A DNA stretch of 6,908 nt from assembly GCA_958420075.1 (NCBI GenBank), contig CATZIM010000090.1, positions 1-6,908 on the forward strand. Direction: 5' to 3'. This DNA is from an uncultured Clostridia bacterium (GTDB lineage: Bacteria > Bacillota > Clostridia > Lachnospirales > Anaerotignaceae). Shown here in pieces: positions 1 to 6,679 of the stretch; within the stretch, counting starts at the first letter, position 1; each line of letters opens with the position of its first letter. Under the pieces are notes generated by a model. The model ran no database searches and had not been told where the DNA came from. It was given only the letters and a program-made list of their open reading frames with translations. The translations under genes and the position numbers were made by a program.

Positions 1-10
1 TCCGCAAAAA

Positions 11-22
11 TGGTATGATAAT
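11..22 (+). promoter_or_regulatory. Extended -10 promoter element for aspS
   Basis: TATGAT at 14-19 is preceded directly by TGG (11-13), which makes the extended -10 form TGnTATGAT. The overlapping GATAAT at 17-22 is a second possible reading. The -35 box would lie beyond the left edge of the window and cannot be checked. A start of transcription near 26 would give a leader of only about 33 nt. That is too short for a T-box riboswitch, so any T-box control of aspS would have to act further upstream. Confidence 0.55.
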
Positions 23-42
23 AGAGGAAAATTTTTATCTGT

Positions 43-48
43 AAGGAG
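43..48 (+). promoter_or_regulatory. Ribosome binding site of aspS
   Basis: AAGGAG lies 10 nt before the ATG at 59. No other ATG nearby is equally well placed, so this site supports the chosen start. Confidence 0.8.
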
Positions 49-58
49 ATTTATCAAT

Positions 59-1882
59 ATGGGAGAATCAATTACCGGCTTGAAAAGAAGCCACATGTGT
101 TGCCATGTCAATGAATCCATGATTGGTCAGGAAGTGACCGTTATGGGTTGGGTACAGCGTCGCCGTGACCTGGGTCAGCTGATCTTCATCGCTCTGCGTG
201 ACAGAACAGGTCTGGTACAGATTGCCATCGACGGCAATACCGCACCCAAAGAAATTTTTGAAAAAGCTGAAACCGTTCGCAGTGAGTACACACTGGCTGT
301 ACGCGGTATTGTAACCGCTAGAACAGAAGGCAATATCAACCCTAACATGAAAACAGGGAAAATCGAAATCATTGCTTCTGAACTGCGTATCCTGTCTGAA
401 TCTGAAACAACACCTTTCCAGATTGAAGACAACATCACAGTCAAAGACGATCTGCGTCTGAAATACAGATATCTGGATCTGAGAAGACCCTGCCAGCTGA
501 AGAACATCGTTCTGCGTCATCAGGTGGTACAGGCTCTCCGTGCCTTCCTGAACAACGAAGGCTTCCTGGAAATCGAAACACCTATTCTGGGCAAATCCAC
601 ACCTGAAGGTGCCAGAGACTATCTGGTTCCCAGCCGTGTGCATCCCGGTAACTTCTACGGTCTGCCTCAGTCTCCTCAGCTGTATAAACAGCTGCTGATG
701 GTTTCCGGTATGGATCGTTATTATCAGATTGCAAAATGCTTCCGTGACGAAGACCTGCGTGCAGACAGACAGCCTGAATTCACACAGGTGGACATGGAAC
801 TGTCCTTCATTGATGTAGACGATATCATGGACATCAACGAAAGACTGATGCAGAAAGTATTCAAAGACATCATGAATGTAGACGTGCAGCTGCCCCTGCA
901 GCGCATGACTTATAAAGAAGCTATGGAACGCTTCGGTTCCGATAAGCCCGACGTACGTTTCGGCATGGAACTGGTAAACATTTCCGATGTAGTAGCTGGC
1001 ACAGACTTTGTGGTATTCAAATCCGCACTGGAAGCTGGCGGCAGCGTGCGCGCCATCAACGCAAAAGGCTGCGGTTCTTTCCCCAGAAAGAAAATCGACT
1101 CTCTGGTTGAATTTGTTAAAGCATATCGTGCAAAAGGTCTGGCTTGGATTGTTGTCAACGAAGATGGCAGCCTGAAATCCCAGATTGCAAAATTCTTCAC
1201 ACCTGAAAAACTCCAGGAAATCGTGGACAAAATGGAAGGTAAACCTGGCGACCTGATTCTGATCTGTGCAGATAAGGACAAAGTTGTATTCGACTCTCTG
1301 GGTGCTCTGCGTCTGGAACTGTCCAAGATGCTGGAATTGACCAGACCCGACGACTTCCGTTTCCTGTGGATCACAGAATTCCCTATGCTGGAATGGGACG
1401 AAGAAGAAAACAGATATGTGGCAGTACACCATCCGTTCACAGCACCTATGGACGAAGACCTGGAACTGCTGGATACAAACCCCGGTGCAGTTCGTGCGAA
1501 AGCATACGATATCGTACTGAACGGTTACGAACTGGGCGGCGGCTCCATCAGAATCCACCGCAGAGATATTCAGCAGAAAATGTTCGAACTGCTGGGCTTC
1601 ACTCAGGAAGATGCCCAGGAACGTTTCGGTTTCCTGTTGGATGCCTTCAAATACGGTGTACCCCCTCATGGCGGTCTGGCATTCGGTCTGGACAGAATCA
1701 TCATGCTCATGAGCAATGCGCCTAGTATCCGTGACGTTATCGCATTCCCTAAGGTAAAGGATGCTTCCTGCCCTATGACAGATGCGCCTAACGTAGTAGA
1801 CCAGAAACAGCTGGATGAACTGGCAATCTGCTTCAATGAAGAAATTCTGAAAGCTGCTGCGGCAGAAACAGAAGAAGCGTAA
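59..1882 (+). CDS. aspS: Aspartyl-tRNA synthetase (class IIb)
   Basis: This cytoplasmic enzyme charges tRNA-Asp with aspartate using ATP. The 607-residue length is normal for the bacterial type. Visible in order are the N-terminal OB-fold anticodon-binding domain (about 20-115, with [10 protein letters not shown] at 30-39), the class II catalytic core starting near 135 (YRYLDLRRP), and the sequence [13 protein letters not shown] at 181-193. Motif 2 follows with [16 protein letters not shown] from 228, then the bacterial GAD insertion (about 295-430, starting GSDKPD) and motif 3, GLAFGLDR, at 539-546 with the ATP-binding arginine R546. The start fits the ribosome binding site and the usual LKRxH beginning of the family. 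Leucine is almost always CTG, the bias of a highly expressed gene. The residues thought to separate Asp-only from Asp/Asn-charging enzymes are mixed: L38 looks discriminating, while G91 is glycine as in relaxed enzymes. tRNA specificity therefore cannot be settled from sequence. Confidence 0.98.
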   Translation: MGESITGLKRSHMCCHVNESMIGQEVTVMGWVQRRRDLGQLIFIALRDRTGLVQIAIDGNTAPKEIFEKAETVRSEYTLAVRGIVTARTEGNINPNMKTGKIEIIASELRILSESETTPFQIEDNITVKDDLRLKYRYLDLRRPCQLKNIVLRHQVVQALRAFLNNEGFLEIETPILGKSTPEGARDYLVPSRVHPGNFYGLPQSPQLYKQLLMVSGMDRYYQIAKCFRDEDLRADRQPEFTQVDMELSFIDVDDIMDINERLMQKVFKDIMNVDVQLPLQRMTYKEAMERFGSDKPDVRFGMELVNISDVVAGTDFVVFKSALEAGGSVRAINAKGCGSFPRKKIDSLVEFVKAYRAKGLAWIVVNEDGSLKSQIAKFFTPEKLQEIVDKMEGKPGDLILICADKDKVVFDSLGALRLELSKMLELTRPDDFRFLWITEFPMLEWDEEENRYVAVHHPFTAPMDEDLELLDTNPGAVRAKAYDIVLNGYELGGGSIRIHRRDIQQKMFELLGFTQEDAQERFGFLLDAFKYGVPPHGGLAFGLDRIIMLMSNAPSIRDVIAFPKVKDASCPMTDAPNVVDQKQLDELAICFNEEILKAAAAETEEA

Positions 1883-1908
1883 GGAAAATATTTAATATTT
1901 GAACAGGC

Positions 1909-1957
1909 AAAGGGGCTTGTTGTTTGTAGATTACAGACGACAGCCCCTTTTTGTTTT
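1909..1957 (+). terminator. Intrinsic terminator after aspS
   Basis: AAAGGGGCT (1909-1917) pairs with AGCCCCTTT (1942-1950). After one bulged T (1918), pairing continues between 1919-1928 and 1932-1941 with two G-U wobbles, leaving a three-base loop GAT (1929-1931). This is a stem of about 19 bp followed by TTTTTGTTTT (1948-1957). It lies 27 nt after the aspS stop. A perfect AT-only inverted repeat (1886-1900, AAATATT/AATATTT) sits between the stop codon and the terminator and has no clear role. Confidence 0.92.
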
Positions 1958-1975
1958 GCGGAGATAAATTTCGGC

Positions 1976-2007
1976 ACAAAAAAATCATCTCAGATGGAGA
2001 TGATTTT
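1976..2007 (-). terminator. Intrinsic terminator of the minus-strand nucleotidyltransferase gene
   Basis: AAAATCATCT (1981-1990) and AGATGATTTT (1998-2007) form a perfect 10-bp stem with a 7-nt loop. Read on the minus strand, the hairpin ends in a run of seven T followed by GTG. The stem starts inside the stop codon (TAA at 2008-2006), so the terminator abuts the gene. It is AT-rich and so of modest strength. Together with the aspS terminator it closes both convergent units within about 100 bp. Confidence 0.75.
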
Positions 2008-2620
2008 ATGGTTTGATTTCCAAAACCGCATTGGAAAAGGCATCGGTAATGCGTTTGAGAAGGTTTTCGTTTAAACCGATTTGTTTCATTTTCTGCAAAT
2101 CTCCTTGGTCTTTGGGGCGGTTCTTTCGGTTCTTTTTGGCGTAAACAAATTCCAGAGAGGTACAGTACAGCTTTTGTCCATGAGGCAGGGCATAAGCAGT
2201 GATATAATCTTCTGGTGTAAGATTGGGCAGGCAGAGGGTCACAAGGCTGTCCTTGGTGTTGAAATCAGCAGTAGTGAAATCCCGTTGGAACAGGTTGTTG
2301 TTTTCTTCGAAAAAAGGCGTGAAACTGATGGGCAGACCATCCAGAAAGATTTCTGTGCCAAAATCTATCTTTTCTTGATTGCAGGAGAGGAAAAGAGAAT
2401 CATGGGCTTGGTCATAAAGTCCCTGCTCTTTGAGAAAAGTGCGGACAGTTTCCATTTCTGAAAGAGGAACCACGAAATCAATATCGCTGTGGAGCCGATT
2501 GGAATCTTCGTCGGAAATCACCCAAGGTACCAGACCTCCAGCAAGAAATATTTTGTCTTTCAGTTTGGGATGAAGCCAAAAGGCAAGGGCTATTTCTTTT
2601 ACAAAATCACAGGGAAACAT
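2006..2620 (-). CDS. Small nucleotidyltransferase-fold protein, possibly aminoglycoside/lincosamide nucleotidyltransferase-like
   Basis: A 204-residue cytoplasmic protein with the marks of the minimal nucleotidyltransferase fold. It has FLAGGLVPW with GG at 28-29, the metal-binding pair HSDIDF (D46, D48), a likely third acid in KIDFG (D86), and a C-terminal RPKDQGD segment (168-174) seen in many single-domain enzymes of this superfamily. Relatives include LinB-type lincosamide and ANT(2'')-type aminoglycoside nucleotidyltransferases and many proteins of unknown substrate, so resistance is possible but unproven. No toxin-antitoxin partner gene is adjacent. An ATG two codons upstream (2626) is also in frame, but GGAG lies only 1 nt from it. 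The same GGAG is 7 nt from the ATG at 2620, so 2620 is preferred. By hand count of the 206-codon reading, leucine is CTG in 9 of 26 codons and CTT or CTC in 14, unlike CTG-dominated aspS. This suggests low expression or separate ancestry. Confidence 0.85.
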   Translation of the reverse strand: MFPCDFVKEIALAFWLHPKLKDKIFLAGGLVPWVISDEDSNRLHSDIDFVVPLSEMETVRTFLKEQGLYDQAHDSLFLSCNQEKIDFGTEIFLDGLPISFTPFFEENNNLFQRDFTTADFNTKDSLVTLCLPNLTPEDYITAYALPHGQKLYCTSLEFVYAKKNRKNRPKDQGDLQKMKQIGLNENLLKRITDAFSNAVLEIKP

Positions 2621-2626
2621 ATCCAT

Positions 2627-2634
2627 TCTCCTTT
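2627..2634 (-). promoter_or_regulatory. Ribosome binding site that decides the nucleotidyltransferase start
   Basis: Read on the minus strand this is AAAGGAGA. The GGAG core (2631-2628) is 1 nt from the first ATG (2626) and 7 nt from the second (2620). The spacing favours the second ATG. Confidence 0.65.
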
Positions 2635-2662
2635 CTGATGGCTGTAGGGGTTTCTACCTCTC

Positions 2663-2691
2663 ATCATAGGACATGGAAAGGAAAGACGCAA
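2663..2691 (-). promoter_or_regulatory. Sigma-A-type promoter of the nucleotidyltransferase gene
   Basis: On the minus strand, TTGCGT (2691-2686) and TATGAT (2668-2663) are separated by exactly 17 nt. Transcription would start near 2656 and leave a leader of about 35 nt. The gene therefore has its own promoter, placed back to back with the dipeptidase promoter. Confidence 0.7.
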
Positions 2692-2717
2692 TATTTCGGC
2701 AGGATTTTTGTTTTGTA

Positions 2718-2746
2718 TTGTATTTTTTGGCATAAACATATAAAAT
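2718..2746 (+). promoter_or_regulatory. Probable sigma-A-type promoter of the dipeptidase operon
   Basis: TTGTAT (2718-2723) and TAAAAT (2741-2746) are separated by 17 nt. The -10 matches the consensus at 5 of 6 positions; the -35 is weak. The area is very T/A-rich and other pairings are possible (for example TATAAA at 2739-2744), so the exact boxes are uncertain. A start of transcription near 2753 would give a short leader of about 24 nt that holds little more than the ribosome binding site. Confidence 0.5.
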
Positions 2747-2764
2747 GGAAAAGAAGTGCAGAAA

Positions 2765-2773
2765 AAGGAGGAG
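2765..2773 (+). promoter_or_regulatory. Ribosome binding site that decides the dipeptidase start
   Basis: AAGGAGGAG, with its GGAGG core at 2767-2771, ends 5 nt before the ATG at 2777. An in-frame GTG at 2756 lies upstream of this site and has no site of its own, so 2777 is the start. Confidence 0.85.
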
Positions 2774-2776
2774 CCT

Positions 2777-3712
2777 ATGAAAAGCTATGCAGATGCCCAT
2801 TGTGATACTGTGGTGAAGGCCATGGAAGCAGGAGAGAATATGCTGGAATTTTCAGGACAGCTGAATCTGGAAAAACTTGCTGCCTATGGACCGGCAGTAC
2901 AGATTTTTGCAATTTGGCTGGAACCGAAGTACTATCCCATTGCCATGTGGCAGACCGTGAAATATCTGGACTATTATCTGGAACAGATGGAGCGGTACAA
3001 AGACCGTGTGGGTATGGTGAAACAGTTTTCAGATATTCTGGAAAATAAAAAACAGGGCAGGCTCTCTGCCATATTATCTCTGGAAGGCGGTGAAGCCCTG
3101 GAAGGAGAAATCTCTGCTCTGCGGATGTATCATCGTCTGGGGGTCAGACTCATGACCCTGACATGGAATCATAGAAATGCATTGGCAGACGGTGTGGCAG
3201 AAAGAGGCACTGGCGGGGGACTGACTACTTTCGGCAAAGCTGTTGTGAAAGAAATGGAACGGCTGGGCATGATGGTGGATGTATCCCATTTGACAGATGC
3301 AGGATTCTATGATGTGGCAAAAATGGCAGAACAGCCTTTTGTGGCAAGCCATTCCAATGCACGGGCAATTTGTCCCCATCCACGGAATCTGACAGACGAG
3401 CAGCTGAAAATCATCGGTGAAATGGATGGTTTTGTGGGGCTGAATTTTTTCCCGCCTTTTGTTGCGGAGAAAGACACAGTGACACAGGATGATCTGCTGC
3501 GGCAGCTGACCCACATGCTGGATATGGCAGGTGAGGATGCTGTGGGACTTGGCAGTGATTTTGACGGCATTGATGTGACGCCTACAGACCTGCGCGCAGT
3601 GGAGGACATGGCACTTTTTCTGGAACGGATGGAACAGGAATTTGGGAGCCAACTGGCGGAAAAAATACGCGAGAAAAATTTCCTGCGAGTGGCAGAAAGG
3701 GTATGGAAATAA
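2777..3712 (+). CDS. Membrane-dipeptidase family (peptidase M19) dipeptidase
   Basis: A 311-residue binuclear-zinc dipeptidase of the renal dipeptidase family. It cuts dipeptides and in bacteria often accepts a D-residue at the C-terminal position. The metal and catalytic ligands of the family can be placed: H8 and D10 (ADAHCDT), bridging E103 (LSLEGGEA), H171 (VDVSHL), H192 (ASHSNARAI) and the acid D261 (GLGSDFDG). The long segment around MTLTWNHRNALADGVAERG (127-145) is also typical. Length is normal for bacterial members. There is no signal peptide or membrane segment, so despite the family name this protein is probably cytoplasmic. It appears to be the first gene of its operon. Its TAA stop overlaps the AAGGAGG ribosome binding site of the next gene, which points to coupled translation. 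Likely role: recovery of amino acids from peptides or cell-wall turnover; the true substrate is not known. Confidence 0.94.
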   Translation: MKSYADAHCDTVVKAMEAGENMLEFSGQLNLEKLAAYGPAVQIFAIWLEPKYYPIAMWQTVKYLDYYLEQMERYKDRVGMVKQFSDILENKKQGRLSAILSLEGGEALEGEISALRMYHRLGVRLMTLTWNHRNALADGVAERGTGGGLTTFGKAVVKEMERLGMMVDVSHLTDAGFYDVAKMAEQPFVASHSNARAICPHPRNLTDEQLKIIGEMDGFVGLNFFPPFVAEKDTVTQDDLLRQLTHMLDMAGEDAVGLGSDFDGIDVTPTDLRAVEDMALFLERMEQEFGSQLAEKIREKNFLRVAERVWK

Positions 3713-3721
3713 GGAGGTAAC

Positions 3722-4234
3722 ATGAAACGGGTAATTATCAGCGTTGTGCTGCTGTTTGTCATTGCCGGACTGTTCCTTGTGAGTATTAACGGCATTGCAC
3801 CACATCCTTATACAGAGGCGGAGCTGGAAACTGTTTTTCTGGAAAAGGCGGAAGAAAATGGTCTTTCTTTGGAAGAAGGCTATGAAGTGGTTGAAAAGAA
3901 ACATGCCAACAGCATGACCTATTTGATGGAGGATGTCAATGGCAACCATGCATGGGAGACATTTGTCATGACCCCTCTGAATGAGAAGTACAAAACATAT
4001 GATTTCTATACAGATCAGATGAATCTGGTGGAAGGCAGTCCTTATACTTATATGGTAAACGACGGCATTATGAAATATGACATCACGGTGTCATTCGATG
4101 GAGAACTTTCCATTGAAGGCTCCGAAGAGGCTCAGTCCGTATTGTCGCTGAAAATGCTGACTTTAAGTTTTGGCATTATGGTAATCATTGCAAACCTGAT
4201 GTTAAACAAAGTCAGAAAAGATAGATTTGAATAA
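3722..4234 (+). CDS. Unrecognised protein with a membrane segment at each end
   Basis: I do not recognise this 170-residue protein. Residues 4-20 (VIISVVLLFVIAGLFLV) form a hydrophobic helix after the basic start MKR. A second hydrophobic helix spans about 141-161 and is followed by the basic tail NKVRKDRFE. By the positive-inside rule both ends would face the cytoplasm, with the roughly 115 residues between them outside. The first helix could instead be a cleaved signal peptide, but no lipobox is visible. The middle part is rich in acidic and aromatic residues (for example EKYKTYDFYTDQM at 88-100) and is probably beta-rich in its second half. The ribosome binding site AAGGAGG (3711-3717) overlaps the dipeptidase stop codon and the ATG is 4 nt further on, so the two genes are tightly coupled. 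The aminotransferase starts 23 nt downstream. A partner role with the dipeptidase is inference only. Confidence 0.88.
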   Translation: MKRVIISVVLLFVIAGLFLVSINGIAPHPYTEAELETVFLEKAEENGLSLEEGYEVVEKKHANSMTYLMEDVNGNHAWETFVMTPLNEKYKTYDFYTDQMNLVEGSPYTYMVNDGIMKYDITVSFDGELSIEGSEEAQSVLSLKMLTLSFGIMVIIANLMLNKVRKDRFE

Positions 4235-4257
4235 ACAAAAGAAATGAGGTAAGAGAA

Positions 4258-5454
4258 ATGGAAGTATCAAGAAGAGCACAAAGCATCAAAGCATCCAGCA
4301 CCCTGGCAATCTCTGCAAAAGCGGCAGAGCTGAAAGCACAGGGCAAAGATATGGTTACATTTGGCGTAGGGGAACCCGATTTCGATACCCCTGCACACAT
4401 CAGAGAAGCAGCGAAAAAAGCCATTGATGAAGGCAAAACAAGATATACACCTGCGGCAGGTACACCTGCTCTGCGGAAAGCTGTTTGCGATAAGCTGAAA
4501 AAAGACAACGGTCTGGACTATGAACCTGCACAGGTTGTCATCAGCAATGGTGCAAAACACTCCCTCATGAACGCATTTATGGCAATTCTGAACGAAGGGG
4601 ATGAAGTGATCATTCCTGCGCCTTTCTGGCTGAGCTATGCGGAAATGGTGAAAATTGCCGGCGGCGTGCCTGTAGTGGTACACACAAAGAAAGAAAACAA
4701 CTTCATGCTGACAAAAGAAGAACTGGAAGGCGCTTACACAGCAAAAACAAAAGCACTGATCCTGACCAGCCCTTCCAACCCTACTGGTATGATTTCCTCT
4801 TTGGAAGATCTGCAGATGGTAGCAGACTTTGCTGTAAAACATGATATTTTCGTAATTTCCGATGAAATTTATGAAAAACTTATTTATGATGAAGGCAAAA
4901 AACATATCAGCATCGCTTCTTTGAGCAAAGAAATCTATGACAGAACCATCGTTATCAATGGTGTTTCCAAAAGCTATGCCATGACAGGCTGGAGAATCGG
5001 TTTCGCAGCTGCTCCTCTGGAAGTGGCAAAACTGATGGCTTCTTTGCAGTCCCACATGGCTTCCAACCCCAACTCCATTGCACAGGAAGCAACACTGGCT
5101 GCACTGGAAGGCCCTCAGGATTGCGTAACAGAAATGTGCAAAGAATTCAAGAAGAGAAGAGATTACATCTATGAAAGAGAAGAAGCTATCCCCATGATTT
5201 CCGCGCTGAAACCAGAAGGTGCATTCTATCTGTTTGTGGATGTATCCGGCACTTATGGGAAAAGCTATGAAGGCAAAGAAATCCACTCTGCAGCAGATTT
5301 TGCAGCAATTCTGATTGCGGAAAAATATGTGGCAGTAGTACCTTGCGCAGACTTTGGTATGCCTGACTATATCCGTCTGTCCTATGCAACAGATATGGAA
5401 CAGATCAAAAAAGGCATGGACCGCATCGAAGAAATGGTAAAAGCACTGGCATAA
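4258..5454 (+). CDS. aspC: Pyridoxal-phosphate aminotransferase, aspartate aminotransferase type (class I, subgroup Ib)
   Basis: A 398-residue cytoplasmic fold-type I PLP enzyme. It most likely moves the amino group between aspartate/glutamate and 2-oxo acids, linking oxaloacetate and 2-oxoglutarate pools. Visible residues are GVGEPDFDTP (36-45), SPSNPTG with N174, SDEIYEKL with D202 and Y205 contacting PLP, the Schiff-base lysine K238 in NGVSKSYAMTGWRIG with R246 binding phosphate, and R373 in YIRLSYA for the substrate alpha-carboxylate. The segment APFWLSYAEMVKIAGG (121-136) resembles subgroup Ib aspartate aminotransferases, some of which also use prephenate, so substrate range is open. GAGG (4246-4249) lies 8 nt before the ATG. 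No terminator is visible before it (23-nt gap) or after it (20-nt gap to the Nudix gene), so it is probably mid-operon. CTG-dominated codon use suggests strong expression. The symbol follows the class; aspB would be equally defensible. Confidence 0.93.
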   Translation: MEVSRRAQSIKASSTLAISAKAAELKAQGKDMVTFGVGEPDFDTPAHIREAAKKAIDEGKTRYTPAAGTPALRKAVCDKLKKDNGLDYEPAQVVISNGAKHSLMNAFMAILNEGDEVIIPAPFWLSYAEMVKIAGGVPVVVHTKKENNFMLTKEELEGAYTAKTKALILTSPSNPTGMISSLEDLQMVADFAVKHDIFVISDEIYEKLIYDEGKKHISIASLSKEIYDRTIVINGVSKSYAMTGWRIGFAAAPLEVAKLMASLQSHMASNPNSIAQEATLAALEGPQDCVTEMCKEFKKRRDYIYEREEAIPMISALKPEGAFYLFVDVSGTYGKSYEGKEIHSAADFAAILIAEKYVAVVPCADFGMPDYIRLSYATDMEQIKKGMDRIEEMVKALA

Positions 5455-5474
5455 ATCCATAAGGAGATGGCAAT

Positions 5475-6005
5475 ATGAGCTATGAAGTGTTGGAAAGCAA
5501 GCTGACTTATGAAGGCAAGATTGTGAAAGTAACGGTGGATAAGCTGCAGATGCCTGACGGCAAAGCGGCTTACCGCGAAACAGTTATTCGCGGTAAAAAC
5601 GCGGCTGCGGCATTAGCAGTGGATGCAGAAGGCAAAATCATTTTTGTCAGACAGTATCGTCACGCCTTTAAAGAAATGCTGCTGGAAATCCCTGCAGGGG
5701 TGCTGGAAGAAGGGGAAGAACCTGGCGAAGGCATCAAACGGGAACTGGCAGAGGAAACAGGCAATCTGGCAGGAAATATGGAGTTTATCTGTGAGCTGTA
5801 TCCCACAGTAGGATACTGCACAGAGAAGATCTTCCTGTATTTTGCTTCTGATCTGACACCTTGTCCTTGTTGTTTCGATGAGGATGAATTCATTGAAGTG
5901 GAACGGTACACACCGGAAGAAGCTTTGGAAATGATTTATAAAGGTGAAATCAAGGACGCAAAGACCGTTGCGGCAATTTTTGCGTATATGACCAGACATA
6001 AATAA
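5475..6005 (+). CDS. nudF: Nudix hydrolase, ADP-ribose pyrophosphatase-like
   Basis: A 176-residue cytoplasmic Nudix enzyme that probably splits ADP-ribose into AMP and ribose 5-phosphate. The Nudix box begins at G75 and fits GX5EX7REUXEEXG: G75, E81, R89-E90-L91, E93-E94 and G96; N97 takes the place of the usual hydrophobic residue. Family support comes from RQYR at 59-62, a conserved proline region after the box (ELYPTVGY, P110), DEDEFIEVE (135-143) and DAKT near the C-terminus (161-164). Length matches bacterial ADP-ribose pyrophosphatases. A CPCC cluster (130-133) lies in the loop before DEDEFIEV, where I know of no conserved cysteines. AAGGAG (5461-5466) is 8 nt before the ATG and the gap to the aminotransferase is 20 nt, so the two are very probably co-transcribed. 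B. subtilis nudF also lies in the general neighbourhood of spoIIM and xerD, which supports the symbol. Confidence 0.92.
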   Translation: MSYEVLESKLTYEGKIVKVTVDKLQMPDGKAAYRETVIRGKNAAAALAVDAEGKIIFVRQYRHAFKEMLLEIPAGVLEEGEEPGEGIKRELAEETGNLAGNMEFICELYPTVGYCTEKIFLYFASDLTPCPCCFDEDEFIEVERYTPEEALEMIYKGEIKDAKTVAAIFAYMTRHK

Positions 6006-6058
6006 AAAAGACGAGCCATAACCTTGTAACAGGAGAAAAAATGTGATGAGGTGAGGCT

Positions 6059-6655
6059 ATGTATCCAAAAAAGAAAACACCAGCAGAAAGAGGGCAAATG
6101 ATTTTTATGATTGTTTGCCTTTCTTTTTTGTTGGGGACAGTAGGTGGAGTAGTGGCTGCCAATTTGGCAGGTCGGAGCGGAGAAGAAACGCTGGTGCGGT
6201 TTTTGCAGGAGCATTTGACGGCAGGAGGAGATTCGTCTTTCTGGTATACTTTCTGGAAATATATGAAGTATGATCTGCTCATCTGGGCAGGGGGATGGCT
6301 TTCCATGGGAGTATTTATTTCCGGTTGTGTCTGTCTGTTCCGAGGGATTTCCCTTGGATTTACAGCGGCTATGCTTATGGCAAGCTATGGAGGCAAAGGG
6401 GTATGGCTGACCATATTGGGGATTTTGCCTCAGAATCTGCTGTTGATTCCGGCTTATGTCGCTATGACAACGGTGGCGGTTTATTACCTTTTTGCTTGGG
6501 GAGAAGAAGGCGCCAGAAAGAATGCCAGCAAACGGGAAAAACGGCGGAGACAAACGGAATACTGCATATTATTGGCGGCGTCTATTTTGCCTATAGTGGT
6601 GGCAAGTGGTGTGGAAGTGGGGCTGATTCCAGCTTTTATGGCGTATTTATCCTAA
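6059..6655 (+). CDS. spoIIM: Stage II sporulation protein M
   Basis: A 198-residue polytopic membrane protein. SpoIIM acts with SpoIID and SpoIIP in the mother cell, holding the peptidoglycan-degrading machine at the septum so that the forespore can be engulfed. Recognition rests on two family segments, LFRGISLGFT (93-102) and GILPQNLLLIPAY (121-133), and on the layout: a basic N-terminus (MYPKKK), a first helix at about 14-34, an outside loop, further helices at about 72-94, 98-118 and 125-147, a strongly basic cytoplasmic loop (about 153-164, KREKRRR), and a last helix near 168-196. B. subtilis SpoIIM is slightly longer. GAGG (6048-6051) is 7 nt before the ATG. The gap to the Nudix gene is 53 nt with no terminator. 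Family knowledge predicts sigma-E control, but I see no clear sigma-E promoter here, so readthrough from the operon or a weak internal promoter are both possible. Confidence 0.93.
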   Translation: MYPKKKTPAERGQMIFMIVCLSFLLGTVGGVVAANLAGRSGEETLVRFLQEHLTAGGDSSFWYTFWKYMKYDLLIWAGGWLSMGVFISGCVCLFRGISLGFTAAMLMASYGGKGVWLTILGILPQNLLLIPAYVAMTTVAVYYLFAWGEEGARKNASKREKRRRQTEYCILLAASILPIVVASGVEVGLIPAFMAYLS

Positions 6656-6679
6656 AAATGTCAGCGAAAAAAGGTCAGA

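Noticed and set aside
1..58. T-box leader for aspS
   Set aside because: Only 58 nt precede the start codon and an apparent promoter lies within them. There is no room for a T-box between promoter and gene. One further upstream cannot be excluded.
68..1669. Long antisense open frame (533 codons) across aspS
   Set aside because: It is codon-aligned with aspS and stays open only because aspS avoids TTA, CTA and TCA codons there. It has no family motifs. The same explanation covers the antisense frames at 3074-3949, 4267-5460 and 5613-5999.
2644..2657. Small inverted repeat GTAG/CTAC in the leader of the nucleotidyltransferase gene
   Set aside because: A 4-bp stem is expected by chance at this length and no other signal supports a riboswitch or operator.
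2756..2776. GTG start seven codons upstream for the dipeptidase
   Set aside because: It lies upstream of the strong AAGGAGGAG ribosome binding site, which points to the ATG at 2777. The added residues (MQKKEEP) are outside the family fold.
5974..6025. Sigma-E-like promoter for spoIIM
   Set aside because: CATA-type -10 candidates occur near 5997 and 6017, but no upstream element at the right spacing resembles the sigma-E -35. The match is too weak to report as a feature.
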